A stretch of 64,000 bases of DNA from Oscillospiraceae bacterium (lineage in GTDB: Bacteria > Bacillota > Clostridia > UMGS1810): NCBI GenBank assembly GCA_015068985.1, contig SVJL01000002.1:1-64000 (forward strand). Reading direction: 5' to 3'. The position numbers and the translations under genes were made by a program. This document shows, one piece after another, positions 1 through 7,619 of the stretch (within the stretch, counting starts at the first letter, position 1; every line of letters begins with the position of its first letter). Below the pieces are notes generated by a model. It searched no databases and had not been told where the DNA came from. It worked only from the letters and a program-made list of their open reading frames with translations.

Positions 1-194
1 TTATCGGTTTTAAAAATCAAATTTTTTGCCGAAAATCAATGCAAGATCAGTTTCCACTTTCTTTGCATTGATTTAAAAAATTCTGTTCGACGGCTGACAG
101 CCGGAGTTAATTTTTGCTCGGCAAAAAATGCAGATTTTTAAAATGCCGTAGGCAAGAGAAGCACAGATGAGCGAAGAAATGCATATGAATGGCG
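1..194. repeat. Branched inverted-repeat element, copy 1 (left end cut by window)
   Basis: This noncoding stretch matches 27894-28083 over about 190 bp with scattered differences. It folds as nested stems: 8-18 with 133-143, 21-32 with 118-129 (12 perfect pairs), an inner hairpin 34-44 with 63-73 and a small hairpin 91-95 with 99-103. The stems are kept in the second copy while loops and some flanks differ. No ORF is supported. Whether it acts as RNA or as a mobile DNA unit is not known. The copies diverge after about position 194. Confidence 0.8.
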
Positions 195-212
195 TGTTAT
201 TTTCTGTATCAT

Positions 213-238
213 CATCCAACTTAAGGTGGATGTTTTTT
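213..238 (+). terminator. Intrinsic terminator-like hairpin
   Basis: CATCCA at 213-218 pairs with TGGATG at 227-232 and is followed by seven T residues. It would end plus-strand transcripts entering from the left, possibly from the repeat element at 1-194. Confidence 0.55.
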
Positions 239-259
239 TATGCTTATTTGTTTTTAGTC

Positions 260-288
260 TTGCAAAATAAAATATAATATGGTATAAT
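260..288 (+). promoter_or_regulatory. Sigma-A promoter of the leader RNA/57-residue ORF
   Basis: TTGCAA at 260-265 and TATAAT at 283-288 are separated by exactly 17 bp. The start of transcription is expected near 294-295, at the first base of the leader's outer stem. Confidence 0.85.
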
Positions 289-294
289 TTACGA

Positions 295-444
295 GTCACA
301 CAATTGCATATTTACCATCCCACGCGGGAAAATACCTTGGTAAAAGGTGTTTTCTCTCTTTCTCGTTCCGTGTGGGTGAGTAATTGTGTGACAACAACGA
401 GGGAATACACTTTTTCGTGCGTTCCTTCGGGGACGCATTTTTTT
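295..444 (+). promoter_or_regulatory. Riboswitch-like 5' leader with aptamer, pseudoknot, antiterminator and terminator
   Basis: An outer 11-bp stem (295-305 with 382-392) encloses a 9-bp stem (319-327 with 368-376) and a 9-bp hairpin (328-336 with 346-354). The unpaired segment 359-367 is complementary to 396-404 outside the outer stem, which would make a pseudoknot. Bases 398-410 can instead pair with 417-429 as an antiterminator that excludes the terminator at 418-444. I do not recognise a known riboswitch consensus. A stand-alone small RNA ending at the terminator is the alternative reading. Confidence 0.6.
418..444 (+). terminator. Intrinsic terminator of the leader
   Basis: An 8-bp stem (418-425 with 430-437, one G-U pair) closes a cUUCGg tetraloop and is followed by seven T residues. 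It lies between the leader and the start codon at 465, so it can act as an attenuator. Confidence 0.85.
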
Positions 445-464
445 ATTTTGGGGGAAAACACGTT

Positions 465-638
465 ATGACCGATTATAAAGAATCTTATTTAAAATTGATT
501 AATGACCTGTCGAAAGAAATTGATAATCTGACAAAAATAAGAAACAACGCTCTTGACGTGTATATTAAAGATGCAATGAGCAGTAAGAAAGATAATGATA
601 TAGATTATGAATACGTGACAAAACCCCGTTCAGGATGA
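465..638 (+). CDS. Small 57-residue hypothetical protein under leader control
   Basis: I do not recognise this protein. The ATG at 465 is preceded by a run of five G residues about ten bases upstream and begins MTDYKESYLK. A longer frame opening at the TTG at 384 would run through the leader and terminator and is rejected. The product is short, highly charged and probably helical over residues 5-35 (heptad-like leucines and isoleucines), with no signal peptide or membrane segment. The stop codon lies inside the downstream terminator hairpin. It is the only gene between the leader and that terminator, so the leader very likely controls it. Its function is unknown. Confidence 0.6.
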   Translation: MTDYKESYLKLINDLSKEIDNLTKIRNNALDVYIKDAMSSKKDNDIDYEYVTKPRSG

Positions 639-652
639 ATTGAACGGGGTTT
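621..652. terminator. Bidirectional terminator
   Basis: The arms at 621-632 and 641-652 are perfectly complementary (12 bp), with A and T runs on either side. It ends the small plus-strand gene and can also stop minus-strand transcripts leaving ybaK. Confidence 0.85.
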
Positions 653-669
653 TTAAAAATTATAAAATA

Positions 670-1146
670 TCAATCATTTTTAACAATATCGCACACTGTG
701 GCTCGTGTGTAGGCAAGAAGGTCTTGAACCTTAACCAGAAGCTGACAGCCTTTAACACCTGCACTGACGGTTATTTTTTCTTTGTCGGTGCAAGACCGGC
801 ATATATAGGTTGGAAACTGTTTTTTCATTCCAATTGGCGAACAGCCGCCCCGAATATAGCCGGTTAAACCAAGAAGGTCTTTAACGTGAACCATCTCAAT
901 TTTTTTGTTGCCACTGACCTTTGCCGCTTTTTTCAGGTCAATTTCTTTATCAACAGGTATGCACATTACCACAGGGCCGCTTTTGTCCCCTTTGGCAACT
1001 AAAGTTTTGAACACCTCGTCAAAGCCGAGGCCGACTTGCTTGGCAATGGTAGTTCCGGAAAGGTCGTTTTCGTCAACAACATACTCAAGTGCACTGTAGG
1101 CTATTTTTGCCTTATCGAGCATACGCATAGCATTTGTCTTTTGCAT
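670..1146 (-). CDS. ybaK: Cys-tRNA(Pro)/Cys-tRNA(Cys) deacylase, YbaK/EbsC family
   Basis: The protein has 158 residues, normal for the family, which hydrolyses Cys mischarged on tRNA-Pro in trans. The family signatures are present: the KTLV segment near residues 47-50 with the likely catalytic lysine, and the GGCSPIGMKK loop near residues 100-109 that shapes the substrate pocket. A GGAGAGGG ribosome-binding site precedes the ATG. It lies 11 bp downstream of the Mrp gene and is probably cotranscribed with it. The family assignment is confident. The exact substrate follows from characterised family members. Confidence 0.9.
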   Translation of the reverse strand: MQKTNAMRMLDKAKIAYSALEYVVDENDLSGTTIAKQVGLGFDEVFKTLVAKGDKSGPVVMCIPVDKEIDLKKAAKVSGNKKIEMVHVKDLLGLTGYIRGGCSPIGMKKQFPTYICRSCTDKEKITVSAGVKGCQLLVKVQDLLAYTRATVCDIVKND

Positions 1147-1157
1147 ATTGCCCTCTC

Positions 1158-1982
1158 CTACAGATTTTCGATCACGTCGGAAAGAGAATCGAGCCAGTCA
1201 CCATCGAAAAGCTCAATAAGACCCGAGTCGGCACCTGCTGCCAATTTGGGGTTGATAGGCAAACGGCTTATAGAAGAAATGCCGTGTTCTTCAGCTATTG
1301 CGTCGATGTGGCTTTCGCCAAAAACACTGTGTTTTTTGCCGCAATCGGGGCACTCAAAATATGACATATTTTCAACAATGCCAAGAATCGGCACGTTCAT
1401 AAGCTTAGCCATTTTAACTGCTTTGGCAACAATCATCGACACAAGCTCCTGAGGAGATGTGACAATAACGATGCCGTCAACGGGGATTGACTGGAACACT
1501 GTGAGAGGAACGTCGCCTGTTCCGGGAGGCATATCAATAAACATATAGTCACTATCCCAGATAACGTCGGTCCAGAACTGTTTGACAGTGCCGCCAATAA
1601 CGGGACCACGCCACACAACGGGGTCGGTGTCGTTTTCAAGAAGAAGATTGATGCTCATAACGTCGATGCCGGTTTTGGTGGTAACAGGCAAAAGGCCAAA
1701 TTCGTTTGCTTTGGCTTTTTCTTTAAGGCCAAAAGCTTTGGGAATTGAGGGGCCGGTGATATCGGCATCGAGAATTGAAGTTTTGTAGCCTCTTCTTCTC
1801 ATATTTACTGAAAGCATAGAGGTTACCATCGATTTGCCCACGCCGCCTTTACCGCTGACAATGCCAATGGTTTTGCCTATTCTGCTCATTTCGTGGGGGG
1901 CTTCAATAAGGCTTTGCGGTTTATCCTTAGAACTGCAGTTAGCAGAGCAGGTTTCGCAATTATGTGTACATTCTTCGCTCAT
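1158..1982 (-). CDS. mrp: Mrp/NBP35-type P-loop ATPase, iron-sulfur cluster carrier
   Basis: This 274-residue protein carries the deviant Walker A motif GKGGVGKS near residues 44-51 and the MPPGTGD motif of the Mrp/ApbC family. A C-terminal CPDC pair probably holds the bridging Fe-S cluster between two subunits. The N-terminus adds a cysteine cluster (C5, C9, C12, C16), typical of the NBP35-like anaerobic subgroup. It likely delivers Fe-S clusters to apo-proteins in the cytosol. A GAAAGGAA ribosome-binding site lies before the ATG. It is followed closely by ybaK. Confidence 0.92.
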   Translation of the reverse strand: MSEECTHNCETCSANCSSKDKPQSLIEAPHEMSRIGKTIGIVSGKGGVGKSMVTSMLSVNMRRRGYKTSILDADITGPSIPKAFGLKEKAKANEFGLLPVTTKTGIDVMSINLLLENDTDPVVWRGPVIGGTVKQFWTDVIWDSDYMFIDMPPGTGDVPLTVFQSIPVDGIVIVTSPQELVSMIVAKAVKMAKLMNVPILGIVENMSYFECPDCGKKHSVFGESHIDAIAEEHGISSISRLPINPKLAAGADSGLIELFDGDWLDSLSDVIENL

Positions 1983-2111
1983 AACATTAATTCCTTTCTA
2001 TGTTTAGCTGATGTTTTCATATCAGCCAGATTTATTCTTTTAGCCAAAACAGGCTACTTTGTATATTGTAACACAACAACACAAATATATCAACATTCAA
2101 AAGTAACAAAA

Positions 2112-2140
2112 ATGCAGAGGCAACAAAAAAGCCTCTGCAT
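2112..2140 (-). terminator. Terminator of the sigma/anti-sigma-like operon
   Basis: A perfect 10-bp stem (2112-2121 with 2131-2140) is followed by five T residues on the minus strand. It lies in the 238-bp gap between the operon ending at 2221 and mrp. I see nothing else distinct in that gap. Confidence 0.8.
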
Positions 2141-2220
2141 TATGATTAAAATCATTAACGGTAATCCATTAATGATTGACAAGATTATTATCCCGCCAAT
2201 CATTTAAAATATACACCTGA

Positions 2221-3327
2221 TTATTCTGCTATGGATGAAATAATCAGGTTTACCTCTGTTTCGGAAAGAGTGGAGGTTACAACTGCAACGTTAATGCCGT
2301 CGCCGCTTGAGTGAGCAGCTCCCGGATAGATTGAGCCAAGAGAGCTCTCTTTTGAAACAGCAATAACAACATCGTCGCCATTATCTGACGAAGCGGTCAT
2401 TGTGAGCACATCCGACACAAGCTCATCGCCATCATAGGTAAATTCTACCCCGGCAGGAATATTAAGTGAATAGCCATTGGGCAAATATGCGTTTTGAGAT
2501 ATGTCTTTGCCTATATATGACCAATAGTCTGAGGTTGACACATATTCTGTTCGCTCTCTATTGTTTGACCAAGCAGCCATGGAAGCACCGCCTCCTCCGC
2601 CAACCGAAGCTGAACCGCCTCCGCCAACCGAAGCTGAACTGCCGCCCGAACTTTTGGGCTGTTCAACAGGTGCAGTTGGTTCAACAATTGCCTTAACCGT
2701 CTGACTGTCGGTTTCGTCTGCATTTGTGAATTCTGGCACATCGGATACCGATGCAGATTCGCTATCTGCCAACATATCTGATGATGGCAAAGCTGTTTTG
2801 CCAAGGCTTTCACTCAAAGTCTGACTATTATCGGATTCCAAACTTTGATGAGAATTGGCAGAAATTTCCGGAATAACAACCTCACCAAGAGTAACATTCT
2901 CTTTTTTAACAGATGTGTTCTCGTCAAGCTTTTCGGAAGTGGTTTTTTTGGTGTTCGGTGCGGATTTTTCAGTTGATTTTCCGGTGCGGGGTGCGTCTTT
3001 TTGAGTTTGTTGTTCGTTTAGAGCTTCGCTATTGCCGGAATTTGAAAAATCTTTTTGCAAAGCAGCGGAAGTATTATTATTGTTGGCTTTATCGCTAACG
3101 GCTATTCCCTTTTCTGACGTTATTGAATAGTCATTTATGCCGGTTCTGAAATAGAGAGTTGAAGCTGTGAGCACAAGCATAGCTGCAACTGCTGTGCCAA
3201 AAACCGGTTTAAAGGAAAAATTAAAACGCTTTTTCTTTTCGGCTTCGCCGTTTAATATTGAATGAAGCAGCACTCTGTTGCCGTGAATTTCGTCTGTCAT
3301 TGAATTGTATGCATCTTTAAAATTCAT
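2221..3327 (-). CDS. Membrane-anchored anti-sigma-like protein
   Basis: The start at 3327 is chosen because GGAGG lies 7 bases upstream; an ATG two codons earlier overlaps the ribosome-binding site. The 368-residue product has a short cytoplasmic N-terminus, one membrane segment at about residues 40-58, a long low-complexity Ser/Thr/Glu/Lys-rich stalk with glycine repeats (about 220-250), and a C-terminal folded domain of about 100 residues that resembles DUF4367-type extracytoplasmic domains. The gene overlaps the end of the ECF sigma factor by 11 bp. That position and topology are typical of a cognate anti-sigma factor that holds the sigma factor at the membrane. No zinc-binding anti-sigma motif is visible. 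Confidence 0.65.
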   Translation of the reverse strand: MNFKDAYNSMTDEIHGNRVLLHSILNGEAEKKKRFNFSFKPVFGTAVAAMLVLTASTLYFRTGINDYSITSEKGIAVSDKANNNNTSAALQKDFSNSGNSEALNEQQTQKDAPRTGKSTEKSAPNTKKTTSEKLDENTSVKKENVTLGEVVIPEISANSHQSLESDNSQTLSESLGKTALPSSDMLADSESASVSDVPEFTNADETDSQTVKAIVEPTAPVEQPKSSGGSSASVGGGGSASVGGGGGASMAAWSNNRERTEYVSTSDYWSYIGKDISQNAYLPNGYSLNIPAGVEFTYDGDELVSDVLTMTASSDNGDDVVIAVSKESSLGSIYPGAAHSSGDGINVAVVTSTLSETEVNLIISSIAE

Positions 3328-3808
3328 AATCATACCTCCCTCCGAGCAATTCTTTTAGTTGCTGTCTGCCTCTGAAAAGATGGGATTTTACCGTGGATTC
3401 TTTCATACCAAGAAGAGATGCAATTTCGGCAATTGACATATCTTCACGATAATGAAGATGAATAACAGTTGCGTATTTTTTGGGCAGCTTTCTCACCTGA
3501 TCGAACAAATCGCTTTTTTCCGGAGTTGTGAACACAATTTCTTCTGAGAGGGGAACGGTTTTTTGAAACCAGGAATTTGTGAACACACTCTTACTGCAGT
3601 TAATGGTAACTGTTATGAGCCAAGCCTTTATGTGCTGTTCGGATTCAAAGTCTTTGTCGGACTTTATGTAACGAAGAAAAACCTCCTGACAAACATCGTC
3701 GGCAGTTGATTTGTCTTTTGTACGGGCAAGAGCAAGCCTATAGACCATATCAAAATACTTTTCTGTCATTTCCCGTTTAAAAACGTCTGTACACTCCGTT
3801 TTTGACAT
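3317..3808 (-). CDS. ECF-type RNA polymerase sigma factor (sigma-70 family)
   Basis: The start at 3808 is supported by GGAGGG about 9 bases upstream; the longer frame has no ribosome-binding site. The 163-residue product has a sigma region 2 (about residues 10-75, with the ADDVCQEVF segment) and a region 4 helix-turn-helix (about 105-155, with AEIASLLGMKESTVKSHL). There is no region 3 or 1.1, so it is an ECF sigma factor. Its stop overlaps the membrane anti-sigma-like gene. A possible ECF-type promoter just upstream suggests autoregulation. The signal it responds to is unknown. Confidence 0.9.
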   Translation of the reverse strand: MSKTECTDVFKREMTEKYFDMVYRLALARTKDKSTADDVCQEVFLRYIKSDKDFESEQHIKAWLITVTINCSKSVFTNSWFQKTVPLSEEIVFTTPEKSDLFDQVRKLPKKYATVIHLHYREDMSIAEIASLLGMKESTVKSHLFRGRQQLKELLGGRYDYEF

Positions 3809-3832
3809 CGGCAAATTCCCTCCTCTCATATA

Positions 3833-3862
3833 TAATACAAAGTTAAAGCGTGAAAGGTTGCA
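3833..3862 (-). promoter_or_regulatory. Possible autoregulated ECF promoter
   Basis: Reading the minus strand, TGCAAC (3857-3862) is followed after 17 bp by TGTATTA (3833-3839), about 25 bases ahead of the sigma gene start codon. The AAC core resembles -35 elements of ECF sigma factors. The match is suggestive only. Confidence 0.35.
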
Positions 3863-3942
3863 AAAATATAAAAATAAATGTATATTTTCGTGGCTGCAGC
3901 TTCGGAAAACATACATTTATTTTCTGATAACCTGAAGTTCGA

Positions 3943-4443
3943 CTATAAAATTTTTGACTTTTCCAGAATTTTAACACAATACATTGCACACACACCGGTG
4001 AATGCACCGGTTATGATTGATGCAAGAATCATAAACAAAAAATAATATGCAACAGCAAGCTGAGATGTTATTGCAATTGCAACTATTATCTGCCCCAAAT
4101 TGTGAGCGAAGGCACTGATGATTCCCAATGCCCACATCTGCGAGCGGTCAAGAAGCTTTTGAAAAGCGCACACCGCCCCATAGCACGCAATGCCGCCTGC
4201 AAGGCTAAAAAAGAACGACATCATATGCCCGAACAATAGCGACGAAAGTGCAATGCGTATGATTAGGGTTGCAAAAGCTCCTCTTTTGCCAATTGTGTAG
4301 ACGGCAACCAGAGTCACAACATTGGCCAGACCAAGCTTAACGCCCGGAATTGCCGAGATTGGAGCTATCATACTTTCTAAAACGTATATTCCAAGTGCAA
4401 CAGCCGAAAAAAGAGCTGTGAGCACAATTTTTCGTGTGTTCAT
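3943..4443 (-). CDS. Gx transporter family membrane protein (HepS component I-like)
   Basis: This 166-residue protein is almost entirely hydrophobic, with five or six predicted membrane helices and conserved small residues near PGVKLGLANV (about 33-42). It matches the Gx_transp/heptaprenyl diphosphate synthase component I family, related to ECF-transporter substrate-binding subunits. It lies 7 bp downstream of a NusG domain II protein, a pairing seen in redox loci (Rnf or ApbE flavinylation, and the eetA/eetB pair of flavin-based extracellular electron transfer in Listeria). No flavinylating enzyme or NADH dehydrogenase is in this window, so that role is inference. Confidence 0.75.
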   Translation of the reverse strand: MNTRKIVLTALFSAVALGIYVLESMIAPISAIPGVKLGLANVVTLVAVYTIGKRGAFATLIIRIALSSLLFGHMMSFFFSLAGGIACYGAVCAFQKLLDRSQMWALGIISAFAHNLGQIIVAIAITSQLAVAYYFLFMILASIITGAFTGVCAMYCVKILEKSKIL

Positions 4444-4450
4444 ATGTTAA

Positions 4451-4819
4451 TCAGGCTCCTGTTACAATGTCGATGTCGGATTCGTCGTCGGTCAGTTTGA
4501 CAACCACGTTGTTTGGCAGGCAAACAATTGGACGGGCGCCGTTTGTGATTGCACCCTGCTTGATGCAGAGCTTGTCGGGGCAATCGGCCTCTATGATTGA
4601 AACCTGCTCCTTTTCGATAAGAATTACGTTGCCAGCAAGTTCAATTGAGTATGGCTTGGAAACCGTTGAAAGGTCAATTTTGTGCAAAAGCTTACCGTCT
4701 TCATATATGCAGGCAAACTTTTTGCCATCATTCTGAACATTGAGATACAAAATGCCTGCTACCGCGGCTATTGCGGCAACAGAAAAACACGCTGCCAGAA
4801 ATTTGGTTGATTTTTTCAT
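4451..4819 (-). CDS. NusG domain II-containing exported protein
   Basis: The 122-residue protein has one N-terminal membrane/signal segment (about residues 6-26) and a small extracytoplasmic beta domain of the NusG_II type. It holds the family's CPDKLC motif (about 80-85) followed by a conserved glycine and a valine-rich strand. Its ATG overlaps the dusB stop codon (TAATG), so translation is coupled. The Gx transporter follows at once. Related pairs are linked to membrane redox systems. The substrate is unknown. Confidence 0.78.
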   Translation of the reverse strand: MKKSTKFLAACFSVAAIAAVAGILYLNVQNDGKKFACIYEDGKLLHKIDLSTVSKPYSIELAGNVILIEKEQVSIIEADCPDKLCIKQGAITNGARPIVCLPNNVVVKLTDDESDIDIVTGA

Positions 4820-5799
4820 TATTCATCAGCTCCCTGTGAAAGATATTCAATATATTTGTCTATAATATCATTTAATTCCGAAAGGCTTTCGGTTTTACAC
4901 ACTTCGTTTCTGATAACGCTGCTTGCTTTCATTCCTTTGGTATACCACGCAATGTGTTTGCGTGACTCACGCACACCGGTGCATTCACCCTTGAGAGAGC
5001 AGGCAAGGTCAATATGTTTTTTCATAACCTCAAGTCGGGTAATGTGGTTTGGATGTGTTCTCACTTCGCCAAACCTGCGATACTCTAAAATTTGCGTAAA
5101 CAAGAAAGGATTGCCCTGAGCTCCCCTGCCAATCATTATTGCATCACAGCCTGTTTCATCCAGCATTGCCTTTGCATCTTCGGCACATATAATGTCGCCA
5201 TTGGCAATAACCGGAATCGACACCGCCTGCTTTGCTTTGGCAATCATTGTTCTGTCTGCCTTTCCGCTATAATACATTGCCGCCGTGCGACCGTGAACCG
5301 CTATTGCTGCAGCACCGTTTTGCTCTATGATTCGGCATAGAAGTGCCACATCTATAAACTCTTTTATGCCGCAACGGATTTTGCAGGTTACCGGCACCGA
5401 CACAGCCTTTGAGACGGCACTAACAATGCGGCCAATAAGGTCAAAATCCTTTAAAAGTGAGCTGCCGTCGCCATTGTTGGCAACCTTTGGTGCAGGACAA
5501 CCCATGTTGATATCGATTATCGGGGCACCAAGCGCCTCAACCTTTTTTGCCGATTCTGCCATTATTGCCGGCTCGCTGCCAAAAATCTGAACAGCGAGGG
5601 GTTGCTCTTCACTGCAGGTTTGCATCAGGCTATAGGTTTTTTTGTCTTCATAATGAAGTGCCTTAGCACTGACCATTTCGGAATATACAAGCCCTGCCCC
5701 CCACTCTTTGCACACAAGCCTGAAAGCAAGGTCGGTGATGCCTGCCATGGGGGCAAGAAATATGTTGTTTTCGAGTGTTACATTACCTATTTTTATCAT
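4819..5799 (-). CDS. dusB: tRNA-dihydrouridine synthase, DusB family
   Basis: This FMN-dependent enzyme reduces uridines in tRNA D-loops. At 326 residues it has the usual TIM barrel plus C-terminal helical domain. Visible motifs are LAPMAGITD (about 15-23), the catalytic cysteine in MGCPAPK (about 98-104), CKIRCG, HGRTA and the flavin-phosphate loop IGRGAQGNP. It is the first gene of a three-gene overlapping set with the NusG-II and Gx proteins. The ribosome-binding site is weak. Confidence 0.93.
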   Translation of the reverse strand: MIKIGNVTLENNIFLAPMAGITDLAFRLVCKEWGAGLVYSEMVSAKALHYEDKKTYSLMQTCSEEQPLAVQIFGSEPAIMAESAKKVEALGAPIIDINMGCPAPKVANNGDGSSLLKDFDLIGRIVSAVSKAVSVPVTCKIRCGIKEFIDVALLCRIIEQNGAAAIAVHGRTAAMYYSGKADRTMIAKAKQAVSIPVIANGDIICAEDAKAMLDETGCDAIMIGRGAQGNPFLFTQILEYRRFGEVRTHPNHITRLEVMKKHIDLACSLKGECTGVRESRKHIAWYTKGMKASSVIRNEVCKTESLSELNDIIDKYIEYLSQGADE

Positions 5800-5835
5800 A
5801 AATCAATTCTGTATTCCTTTTTGTGTTAACAATCC

Positions 5836-5898
5836 AAAAAGCGGATTGACTGGTTTAAGTAAAACCGATACACTACGCTTACTTAAAGGTCAATCCGC
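5836..5898 (-). terminator. Long terminator hairpin after nrdR
   Basis: A 10-bp stem (5841-5850 with 5889-5898) encloses a second complementary pair near 5854-5862 and 5879-5887. On the minus strand it is followed by five T residues. It separates nrdR from dusB. Confidence 0.75.
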
Positions 5899-5905
5899 CA
5901 TTATG

Positions 5906-6361
5906 CTATTTGGAATGGATAAGAGTGCTGAGTTCTTCCATAAAAGTGTTAACGTCTCTGAACTCACGATAAACTGATGCAAAACGCACGTAGGCTATGT
6001 CGTTTATCTTTTTGAGCTTATCCATAACAAGCTCGCCAATTTCGGTGGAAGTTACTTCGCGGTCGAGAGAGTTGTTGAGAACACTTTCTATTTCCAGAAC
6101 CATATTTTCTATCTGCGCAAAACTTACGGGAGTTTTTTCGCAGGCTCTGAGAAGTCCGTTTAAAAGCTTCTGGCGGTTATACACCTGACGCTTACCGTCT
6201 TTTTTGATTATAACAAGGGGTACAGATTCAATCTGCTCATAGGTTGTGAAACGTTTTTCGCATTTCAGACATTCGCGGCGACGACGAATTGATGAACCGT
6301 CATCGATGGGACGTGAATCTATAACCTTGCTTTCAAGATATTCACAGTATGGACATTTCAT
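5906..6361 (-). CDS. nrdR: Transcriptional repressor NrdR
   Basis: The start at 6361 has GGAGGAG six bases upstream and gives 151 residues, the standard NrdR length. The N-terminal zinc ribbon shows CPYC and CLKC pairs (residues 3-6 and about 31-34). The ATP-cone follows (about 46-136), starting with [10 protein letters not shown]. NrdR binds dATP/ATP and represses ribonucleotide reductase genes. No nrd genes or obvious NrdR boxes are near, so the regulated genes lie elsewhere. It lies downstream of ftsZ behind a weak hairpin. Confidence 0.95.
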   Translation of the reverse strand: MKCPYCEYLESKVIDSRPIDDGSSIRRRRECLKCEKRFTTYEQIESVPLVIIKKDGKRQVYNRQKLLNGLLRACEKTPVSFAQIENMVLEIESVLNNSLDREVTSTEIGELVMDKLKKINDIAYVRFASVYREFRDVNTFMEELSTLIHSK

Positions 6362-6385
6362 TTGCTGCTCCTCCATTCTAAACAA

Positions 6386-6416
6386 ATATGCTGTACATTA
6401 AAAATATACAGCATAT
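6386..6416 (-). terminator. Hairpin after ftsZ
   Basis: A perfect 10-bp stem (6386-6395 with 6407-6416) with an AT-rich loop is followed on the minus strand by a broken T run. It is a likely but leaky terminator at the end of the division cluster. Confidence 0.5.
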
Positions 6417-6429
6417 CTGAGCGTTTTTA

Positions 6430-7491
6430 TTATCTTCTATTGAGAAAATCGGGAATTTCAAAACCGCCAACGTCAGCATAGCTGTCGCCTGAGATAAGGT
6501 CGGACATATCTGCCTTGGGAGCTTTGGAATCTTCAAATCCTGTTGCAACAACTGTGATAACAATTTCATCACCGAGAGATTCGTCGATTGATGTACCGAA
6601 GATGATGTTAGCATCGGGATCAACGAGCTGGTGAACAAGCTCGGAAGCCTGCTCGATTTCCATAAGACCGAGGTCGCTTGAGCCTGCAACGTTGAGCACA
6701 ACCTTCTTTGCACCGTCGATTGTGGTTTCGAGAAGGGGACTGTAGATTGCATCTTTAACAGCTTCCTCTGCTCTGTTGTCGCCTGATGCACGACCAATAC
6801 CCATATGAGCAACGCCTGTGTTTCTCATAACGGATGAAATGTCGGCAAAGTCGAGGTTGATGTAGCCGGGGCTTGTGATAAGGTCGGAAATGCCTTTAAC
6901 GCCCTGACTGAGGATTTTGTCTGCCATTTTGAAAGCATCTTTCATAGATGTTTTTCTGTCGCATATATCAAGAAGTTTATTATTAGGGATAACAACGAGA
7001 GCGTCTACGCAGTCTTTGAGCACTTCAATACCTTTTTCAGCACGTTCCATTCTCTGCTTTCCTTCAAAAGCAAAAGGTTTGGTAACAACACCAACTGTGA
7101 GAATGCCCATTTCTTTGGCGATTGATGCAACTGTGGGAGCTGCACCTGTGCCTGTGCCGCCGCCCATGCCTGCAGTAACAAACACCATGTTGGCATCTGC
7201 AAGAGACTGCTTGATTTCGTCGCGGCTTTCTTCTGCTGCTTTCTGTCCGATTTCGGGGTTTGCGCCTGCGCCAAGACCCTTGGTGAGCTTTTCACCAATC
7301 TGAATTTTGCCGTCTGCTTTGGATGCATTTTCACCAAAAAGAACCTGTCTGTCTGTGTTAACTGCTATAAATTCAACGCCGGAAAGTCCGTCTTCGATCA
7401 TACGGTCGAGGGCATTGTTACCGCCACCGCCTACGCCGACAACTTTCATGTTGGCTCCTACTATTTCTCTTTCGTTATCAAATTCAATCAC
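6430..7491 (-). CDS. ftsZ: Cell division GTPase FtsZ
   Basis: FtsZ polymerises into the cytokinetic ring. The start is GTG at 7491 with GGAGGAAAA upstream. The 353-residue protein has the tubulin signature GGGTGTG (residues 110-116), the T7 loop near DFADI, and a short linker ending in the conserved C-terminal peptide IPDFLNRR that binds partners such as SepF or FtsA. It is the last gene of the division cluster. A 128-bp gap with an extended -10 promoter precedes it, so it can be expressed apart from the wall genes. No ftsA lies beside it. Confidence 0.98.
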   Translation of the reverse strand: MIEFDNEREIVGANMKVVGVGGGGNNALDRMIEDGLSGVEFIAVNTDRQVLFGENASKADGKIQIGEKLTKGLGAGANPEIGQKAAEESRDEIKQSLADANMVFVTAGMGGGTGTGAAPTVASIAKEMGILTVGVVTKPFAFEGKQRMERAEKGIEVLKDCVDALVVIPNNKLLDICDRKTSMKDAFKMADKILSQGVKGISDLITSPGYINLDFADISSVMRNTGVAHMGIGRASGDNRAEEAVKDAIYSPLLETTIDGAKKVVLNVAGSSDLGLMEIEQASELVHQLVDPDANIIFGTSIDESLGDEIVITVVATGFEDSKAPKADMSDLISGDSYADVGGFEIPDFLNRR

Positions 7492-7525
7492 GGAATTTTC
7501 CTCCTCTATCCCATATTAATGATTA

Positions 7526-7534
7526 ATTATAACA
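7526..7534 (-). promoter_or_regulatory. Extended -10 promoter of ftsZ
   Basis: The minus strand reads TGTTATAAT here, a TGn-extended -10 element about 35 bases ahead of the ftsZ start. No good -35 box is visible, as is common for this promoter type. Confidence 0.55.
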
Positions 7535-7619
7535 TAACATTTGAAATAATGCTATAGTTTTTTTGATGTTTTTATAAATTTGTACAAAATCAACAATTTT
7601 ATCGGTAGATATTGACATT

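Noticed and set aside
295-444. 6S RNA, SRP RNA or a named riboswitch
   Set aside because: I could not match the conserved sequence of any of these; length and fold differ, so it is left as an unassigned leader.
384-464. Extended 84-residue version of the small protein
   Set aside because: It would start inside the leader and cross the terminator; the ATG at 465 has a ribosome-binding site.
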